From contig JAAVDB010000017.1 of NCBI GenBank assembly GCA_014802015.1, positions 1 through 35,542 on the forward strand: DNA of 35,542 nt, given 5' to 3'. The stretch's first letter is position 1; each line of letters opens with the position of its first letter. The position numbers were made by a program, and so were the translations under genes. The notes under the pieces are model-generated. The model was not told where the DNA came from. It saw nothing but the letters and a program-made list of their open reading frames with translations, and made no database searches. This DNA is from Bacteroides sp. GTDB lineage: Bacteria; Bacteroidota; Bacteroidia; Bacteroidales; Muribaculaceae. This document shows positions 31,564-35,542 of the stretch, piece after piece.

Positions 31564-33186
31564 CTAATCTTCCTTGCTGAGATTGTTGGTTCGCGATTTG
31601 ACCTTACTTGCCGAGGATGCCATATCCTTTTCCTCCTTGAGGTCTATCTCGTTGCGCTCGCTGTCGAGCACACGATATTGCAGATAGGCAAGCGATTCGT
31701 CGGGATATAGTTTGAAACGGAATCCGAACTCCCATTGCCACTTACGGTACAGGGAGGGAATTCCTTTCTTTATATACGCGGCAACGTAGGGATGGACATA
31801 CAGCACGAAATCCTTGACCTTGAGCGTATTGACAAGATAATCAAGTTTTTCGTGGAGTGTGTCGGTAAACAGCAGCGACGGCTGTACCTCCCCCTTGCCG
31901 TGACATGAGGGACAATCCTCGCTGGTGATGATGTCGAGCGCCGGGCGCACACGCTGGCGCGTAATCTGCATGAGTCCGAATTTACTCAGCGGCAGGATAT
32001 TGTGACGGGCGCGATCGTTGGCCATAACCTCGCGCATGTGCTCGTAGAGCTTCTGGCGGTTCTCGGCCTTATTCATGTCGATAAAGTCGACGACTATGAT
32101 ACCGCCCATGTCACGGAGACGTAACTGGCGGGCTATCTCGTCGGCTGCACGCAGATTGACTTCGAGGGCATTGCTTTCCTGATCAGGAGCCGCTTTTGAG
32201 CGGTTGCCCGAGTTGACATCTATGACGTGCAGTGCTTCGGTGTGCTCGATGATGACGTAAGCACCCGATTTGAACGAGACGGTCTTGCCGAACGACGATT
32301 TGATCTGTCGCGTGATGTTGAAGTGGTCGAATATGGGTATATCGCTGTCATAGTATTTGACTATGTCCTTGCTCTCGGGCGATATGAGTTCGACATATTT
32401 CGCAATCTGACTGTAAGTATCCTTATCGTTGACATGTATGCTCTCGAACGTAGGGCTGAACACGTCACGCAGCATTCCGACTATACGGCTCTCCTCCTCA
32501 AATATGAGTGCCGGAGCCGTGGCGGTGCGGGCTTTAGCCACCGTCTCCTCCCAGCAGCGCAGCAACGTGCGCAGTTCGTGATGGAGATCGCGCACGCTCT
32601 TACCTTCTGCCGAGGTGCGGATAATGATGCCGAAATTTTTGGGGCGGATACTGTCGATGAGCTGGCGCAGGCGCAGTTTCTCTTCAGTAGTCTTGATTTT
32701 GGTTGACACCGAGATCTTGTCGCCGAACGGTATGAGCACCATATATCGGCCTGTGAATGTGATTTCGGTGGTGAGTCGGGGGCCTTTGGATGAGATCGGC
32801 TCTTTGACTATCTGCACGAGCAGTTCCTGACCCGGTTGCAGCACATTGGTGATGGTGCCGTGCTTGTCGATGTCGGGCTGGCGTTTCATCTTCGAGACGC
32901 TGACATCGCCCTTACGATCTGTTAAGGCCGTCTTAAGAAATTCGGAATAGGTGGAAAATTGCGAACCAAGGTCCAAGTAGTGAAGAAAAGCATCCTTCTC
33001 GTAGCCCACGTTGACGAAAGCGGCGTTCAGACCCGGCATCAGTTTCTTGACCTTAGCCAGATAGATGTCGCCGACTGCATACGCGATGTTGCGAGCCTCC
33101 TTCTGCAACGAGACGAGGCGCGAATCCTCAAGAAGCGCTATTGACACCTCCGAGGGCTGTACGTCGACTATGAGTTCACTTTTCAT
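31564..33186 (-). CDS. rng: Ribonuclease E/G family endoribonuclease
   Basis: It cuts single-stranded AU-rich RNA in rRNA processing and mRNA decay. The start chosen is the ATG at 33186 (MKSELIVDVQPSEVSIALLED), the standard RNase G beginning; 36 further open codons upstream lack family likeness. The 540-residue protein has an S1-type RNA-binding domain (about 38-130), a 5'-sensor region and a DNase I-like catalytic domain. The metal-binding aspartates are D323 in HVIDVNSGNRS and D367 in GGIIVVDFIDM. The zinc-link motif CPSCHGKG has C425 and C428. Its length matches RNase G rather than the long RNase E; no extended C-terminal scaffold is present. It is downstream of HU and the 29-aa basic gene on the same strand, with a structured 190-bp leader. 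Confidence 0.95.
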   Translation of the reverse strand: MKSELIVDVQPSEVSIALLEDSRLVSLQKEARNIAYAVGDIYLAKVKKLMPGLNAAFVNVGYEKDAFLHYLDLGSQFSTYSEFLKTALTDRKGDVSVSKMKRQPDIDKHGTITNVLQPGQELLVQIVKEPISSKGPRLTTEITFTGRYMVLIPFGDKISVSTKIKTTEEKLRLRQLIDSIRPKNFGIIIRTSAEGKSVRDLHHELRTLLRCWEETVAKARTATAPALIFEEESRIVGMLRDVFSPTFESIHVNDKDTYSQIAKYVELISPESKDIVKYYDSDIPIFDHFNITRQIKSSFGKTVSFKSGAYVIIEHTEALHVIDVNSGNRSKAAPDQESNALEVNLRAADEIARQLRLRDMGGIIVVDFIDMNKAENRQKLYEHMREVMANDRARHNILPLSKFGLMQITRQRVRPALDIITSEDCPSCHGKGEVQPSLLFTDTLHEKLDYLVNTLKVKDFVLYVHPYVAAYIKKGIPSLYRKWQWEFGFRFKLYPDESLAYLQYRVLDSERNEIDLKEEKDMASSASKVKSRTNNLSKED

Positions 33187-33265
33187 TAATCTCTTGAATA
33201 TTGGTGAGACTGAGGCGAGGGTGACAGGATACCGGCGCGGTGTCCGGCGTGGGGAACAGTGGTAT

Positions 33266-33348
33266 GCAACAACGCAAAGAACAAACCTAAGCACGGTATC
33301 TGGTCAGTAGGACAGTCCGGCTGATAGTTTGTTCTTCGTGTTCGTTGC
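33266..33348 (-). other. Long imperfect inverted repeat in the RNase G leader
   Basis: The segments 33266-33286 and 33327-33348 can pair over about 20 bp with small bulges; the inner 10 bp (AAGAACAAAC/GTTTGTTCTT) are perfect, around a 40-nt loop. It ends about 80 bp before the RNase G start. In E. coli a leader hairpin of RNase E is used for autoregulation; a similar use here is inference. TAGGTTTG inside it (33282-33289, minus strand) also resembles a -7 box. Confidence 0.55.
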
Positions 33349-33376
33349 GCATTGGCTTGGTGCGTCGGGCCGTCAA

Positions 33377-33466
33377 TTACTTTTTCTTATGACGGTTCTT
33401 GCGAAGACGCTTTTTGCGCTTGTGCGTAGCCATCTTGTGGCCTTTACGTTTCTTTCCGCTGGGCAT
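33377..33466 (-). CDS. 29-aa highly basic protein, mS38/bS22-like (AURKAIP1/COX24 domain)
   Basis: The peptide begins MPSGKKRKGHK and continues MATHKRKKRLRKNRHKKK, ending in TAA. More than half of its residues are Lys, Arg or His. The pattern KM-x-x-HK-x-(K/R)-x-x-x-x-K-x-R with a lysine-rich end resembles the AURKAIP1/COX24 domain of mitochondrial mS38 and mycobacterial bS22, ribosomal proteins that thread into rRNA. Such tiny genes are known in Bacteroidetes. It lies 100 bp downstream of HU and 190 bp upstream of RNase G on the same strand, a setting that fits translation and RNA functions. The ribosomal role is inference from similarity. Confidence 0.8.
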   Translation of the reverse strand: MPSGKKRKGHKMATHKRKKRLRKNRHKKK

Positions 33467-33566
33467 GATTGCTATTAGTTAATGTTTGACAAATTGGGTT
33501 GCTGTCTGTTGTGAGGAGTGGAGCGTTCCCGTCAGTATCGACGGGGAGGTGTGAAGACGACTTTAA

Positions 33567-33851
33567 TTAGCCGAGATTGTTTTTAACCTCTTCCATGAAC
33601 ACCTTGGCCGGCTTGAACGCGGGGATGCGATGCTCGGGGATGATGATGGTGGTGTTCTTTGAGATATTGCGGGCGGTCTTCTCTGAACGGACCTTGGTGA
33701 TGAAACTGCCAAATCCGCGCAGATATACGCTTTCGCCGTGTGAGAGTGAGTCCTTTACGGTCTCCATGAACTTTTCGATGGTCTCCAGTACATTGGCCTT
33801 GTCGATGCCGGTTGACTTGGAAATCTCATTGACAATGTCAGCTTTAGTCAT
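33567..33851 (-). CDS. HU/IHF-family DNA-binding protein
   Basis: This small nucleoid protein bends DNA as a dimer. The 94 residues cover the whole family fold: helix-turn-helix base MTKADIVNEISKSTGIDKANV, dimer strand YLRGFGSFITKVRSEKTARN at about 43-62 and the DNA-inserting arm NTTIIIPEHRIPAFKPAKVF with the tip proline P71 and conserved FKP. The arm is typical of the IHF-like half of the family in Bacteroidetes. The next genes downstream on the same strand are the 29-aa basic gene and RNase G, perhaps in one transcript. It has its own promoter with a long structured leader. Confidence 0.95.
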   Translation of the reverse strand: MTKADIVNEISKSTGIDKANVLETIEKFMETVKDSLSHGESVYLRGFGSFITKVRSEKTARNISKNTTIIIPEHRIPAFKPAKVFMEEVKNNLG

Positions 33852-33927
33852 TTCTAAAGGTGTGTTATAATTAGTTAATATACTTCAGATGGCGTCACCC
33901 GGGCATTACCCTCGGGTTTTGCAGGTG

Positions 33928-33959
33928 CAAATATCGCAACTTTTTTTGAATTGACAAAA
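33928..33959 (-). promoter_or_regulatory. Predicted promoter of the HU gene
   Basis: On the minus strand TTTTG (plus CAAAA at 33955-33959) is followed after 19 bp by GATATTTG (33928-33935), one base from TAnnTTTG. The leader of about 70 nt contains a GC-rich inverted repeat ACCCG...CGGGT at 33897-33917. Confidence 0.6.
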
Positions 33960-34042
33960 CCTTATGCGATAATATTTTGCATAAAATTCACTTTCTCACC
34001 GCATTAGGGCCGATTCGGCCTCATCCGACCCTTTTATCCGCC

Positions 34043-34819
34043 CTAAACGCCCTGAAAAAGTGACGGCAGGAGTCTGAGCGACGGGACGGCGAGACCTCCG
34101 GCCGTGAGAACAGCCTGTGTGACCGCGGGATCATACAGCACGGCACGCCAGCCCGACGCGAGCGCTCCGGCTATGTCGGTCGACGGATTGTCACCTATCA
34201 TTATATGACGTGCCGGGTCAGTATCACCACTGCGCTCCATGGCATGACGATAGATGCGCGGATCAGGCTTATTGACTCCGATATCGTCACTGAGCACCAC
34301 CGCATCGACCAGCTTGTCGAGACCGACCGCATGCAGCTTGCGGTGCTGCACGTCAGTAAAGCCGTTCGAGAGCACACCTATATTATATGAATGCGCGCGA
34401 AGATGTTTCACCAGTTCTACAGCTCCGTCCACCATGCACTTCTGCTGTGCAAGCAGGTCAAGATACACTTTATCCAGCCTGTTTGCCTCATCCGTAAAAG
34501 ACTCCTCAGATATGCCGGGGCACTTCTCCCTGACAGGATCAAGGAAACGATGCATACGCAGGTAAGCCTGCGTTATCTCAGCCCGGTTATAAAGGTCCCA
34601 CAACGCATGATTGTGGCGCAGATAACTATCCACCCACTCATCGCACGAGTCAAAATACTGGTCGAGCTGACAACAGGAGTATGTCGCGTACAGCGCGGCT
34701 ATCGAATTAGCCCTGAAGTCTATCAGCGTATCATCAAGATCGAGCCACACCCAACGCACACCGGCCGTATAGGCCCTGAACGCCTCCATGACAGGCTTGG
34801 TCAACAGGTCAGAGTTCAT
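34043..34819 (-). CDS. HAD-family phosphatase, YjjG-type nucleotidase
   Basis: The preferred start is the ATG at 34819 (MNSDLLTKPVMEAFRAYTAG); the open frame continues upstream into the next gene without family likeness. The 258-residue protein shows the four HAD motifs: DLDDTLIDF with D27 and D29, GVLSNGF (motif II serine), the lysine in VNKPDPRIY and IMIGDNPSTDIAGALASGW (motif IV acids). A helical C1 cap lies between motifs I and II. This form resembles YjjG, which dephosphorylates noncanonical pyrimidine nucleotides and cleans the nucleotide pool. Other small phosphate esters are possible. The start overlaps the stop of the queuosine transporter gene by 11 bp, so they are likely co-translated. 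Confidence 0.85.
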   Translation of the reverse strand: MNSDLLTKPVMEAFRAYTAGVRWVWLDLDDTLIDFRANSIAALYATYSCCQLDQYFDSCDEWVDSYLRHNHALWDLYNRAEITQAYLRMHRFLDPVREKCPGISEESFTDEANRLDKVYLDLLAQQKCMVDGAVELVKHLRAHSYNIGVLSNGFTDVQHRKLHAVGLDKLVDAVVLSDDIGVNKPDPRIYRHAMERSGDTDPARHIMIGDNPSTDIAGALASGWRAVLYDPAVTQAVLTAGGLAVPSLRLLPSLFQGV

Positions 34820-35498
34820 TGATCTTCCACCATTTATATGATTTGGGAGCCTCGGCCTCAACATCACCCTCGTAACGGCGCAGTATCGCCACGACACGCA
34901 TTGTCACAGGGAGTATCAGCACCTCATACAGCGTCTTGAGTATGGTCTGAGTCACTATAAGCATACCGATCTCACTCCAGGCCAGCACTCCGCCGAAAGC
35001 TATCGGGAAGAATATCACCGAGTCAACCCCCTCGCCCCACAGCGACGAGACAATGGCGCGCAACGAGAATCCACGGCCATCCGTTCCGGCCGACAGGCGC
35101 ATACGCGACATAACGTACGCATTGACCATCGAGCCGCACAGAAAGGCTATGAAGCTCGCCGCAAATATTCGCGGCACTGCTCCGAATATCATCGTCATAG
35201 CCTCCTGACCCGTCCACGAATCCGCGCCGGGGAGCAGTATGCCGAGCTGTAGCAGCAGCGATACGAGCAGATTCATTCCGAACCCGAGCCATATCACCAG
35301 ACGCGCCTTGGCAAATCCGTACACCTCGACGATACAGTCATTGAGTATATATGAGACCGGAAAGACTATGACACCGGCCGTGATGGTAAGCGGGCCGAGA
35401 TCGACAGTCTTTATCTCCATCAGGTTACTCACGATGAGACACACGCAGAATGTCACCGCGAGCAGCATAAAAGTCACTGAAATCTTTACGTCCTTCAT
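34809..35498 (-). CDS. Queuosine precursor transporter (YhhQ/DUF165 family)
   Basis: The 229-residue inner-membrane protein has about six helices and takes up queuosine precursors such as preQ0/preQ1. The family phrases are visible: TITAGVIVFPVSYILNDCIVEVYGFAKAR (about 37-65) and SLWGEGVDSVIFFPIAFGG (about 152-170). A basic, tryptophan-bearing tail KSYKWWKINEL ends the protein. It begins inside the stop codon of the preceding gene (ATGA) and ends overlapping the HAD gene, so three genes form a tight minus-strand operon. I see no preQ1 riboswitch, but the operon start is beyond the window. Confidence 0.92.
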   Translation of the reverse strand: MKDVKISVTFMLLAVTFCVCLIVSNLMEIKTVDLGPLTITAGVIVFPVSYILNDCIVEVYGFAKARLVIWLGFGMNLLVSLLLQLGILLPGADSWTGQEAMTMIFGAVPRIFAASFIAFLCGSMVNAYVMSRMRLSAGTDGRGFSLRAIVSSLWGEGVDSVIFFPIAFGGVLAWSEIGMLIVTQTILKTLYEVLILPVTMRVVAILRRYEGDVEAEAPKSYKWWKINEL

Positions 35499-35542
35499 TC
35501 GTCAAGCAATTGATTGATAAACTCACGCACACACCCCTCACC
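35495..35542 (-). CDS. C-terminal end of an unidentified protein (partial)
   Basis: The minus strand is open from the window edge for 15 codons (GEGCVREFINQLLDE) to a TGA at 35495-35497. That stop overlaps the start codon of the queuosine precursor transporter by 4 bp, which marks it as a real upstream operon gene. The tail is too short to name a family. Confidence 0.7.
   Translation of the reverse strand, partial: GEGCVREFINQLLDE

Noticed and set aside
31356-31580. 74-codon plus-strand frame
   Set aside because: It crosses the RNase G terminator hairpin, has no promoter and shows no protein-like conservation pattern.
33187-33294. 36-residue N-terminal extension of RNase G
   Set aside because: The extension has no family likeness and covers leader structure; MKSELIVDVQ is the normal family start.
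34820-34897. 26-residue N-terminal extension of the HAD phosphatase
   Set aside because: It would overlap the queuosine transporter gene by 89 bp, and the later ATG gives the usual domain start.
1-35542. Genomic island or integrated mobile element
   Set aside because: No integrase, transposase, phage gene or flanking repeat is seen beside either tRNA, and gene content is housekeeping or sugar metabolism.

Overview
The window looks like chromosome of a gut-type Bacteroidales bacterium, possibly Muribaculaceae. The family-level placement is inference from gene content. Supporting signs are Bacteroidetes promoter signatures (a TTTG box about 20 bp upstream of a TAnnTTTG box), the absence of obvious Shine-Dalgarno sequences, a Nudix-type arabinose regulator, a multi-DUF349 protein, and a tiny basic peptide next to HU and RNase G. 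I see no insertion sequence, phage gene, CRISPR array or integrase.

Bases 1-6906 hold the 3' end of a probable threonine aldolase, a DPE2-type 4-alpha-glucanotransferase (two N-terminal CBM20 modules plus GH77), an exported GH43 enzyme with three CBM6 modules and a T9SS-like C-terminal tail, and a six-helix DUF308/HdeD membrane protein. Each is closed by a strong hairpin. The 6619-6906 spacer carries three copies of a 33-bp tandem repeat whose minus strand encodes an 11-residue periodic peptide.

Bases 6907-14400 (minus) form a complete L-arabinose operon, transcribed in the order aldose 1-epimerase, sodium/sugar symporter, AraR, araD, araA, araB. Together they import arabinose, interconvert its anomers and convert it to xylulose-5-phosphate. 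The promoter region has a clear TTTG-N20-TAATTTTG promoter, a palindromic candidate AraR operator just downstream, a second palindrome just upstream of the -33 box, and a large cruciform-like inverted repeat between the divergent promoters.

Bases 14717-21054 (plus) are a tightly packed row: purB, a 62-aa membrane protein, dxs, trkA and trkH (purine synthesis, isoprenoid precursor synthesis, potassium uptake). Bases 21075-27243 (minus) hold an active Nudix hydrolase, RecQ, an undecaprenyl-phosphate sugar phosphotransferase and a five-repeat DUF349 protein.

Bases 27384-31241 hold tRNA-Leu(TAG), a flavodoxin-like reductase with a lumazine-binding/NTF2-like partner, a divergent HxlR regulator with a long inverted repeat exactly between the two promoters, an unrecognised exported protein, an exported Sel1-repeat protein and tRNA-Lys(CTT). 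Bases 31464-35542 (minus) hold RNase G, a 29-aa mS38/bS22-like basic protein, an HU/IHF-family protein, a YjjG-type HAD phosphatase, a queuosine-precursor transporter and the last 15 codons of another gene.

No single clearly undescribed system stands out. The best leads are the 33-bp coding-phase repeats below araB, the HxlR double-promoter operator, the inverted repeat between the ara and purB promoters, the RNase G leader structure and the 29-aa basic gene.
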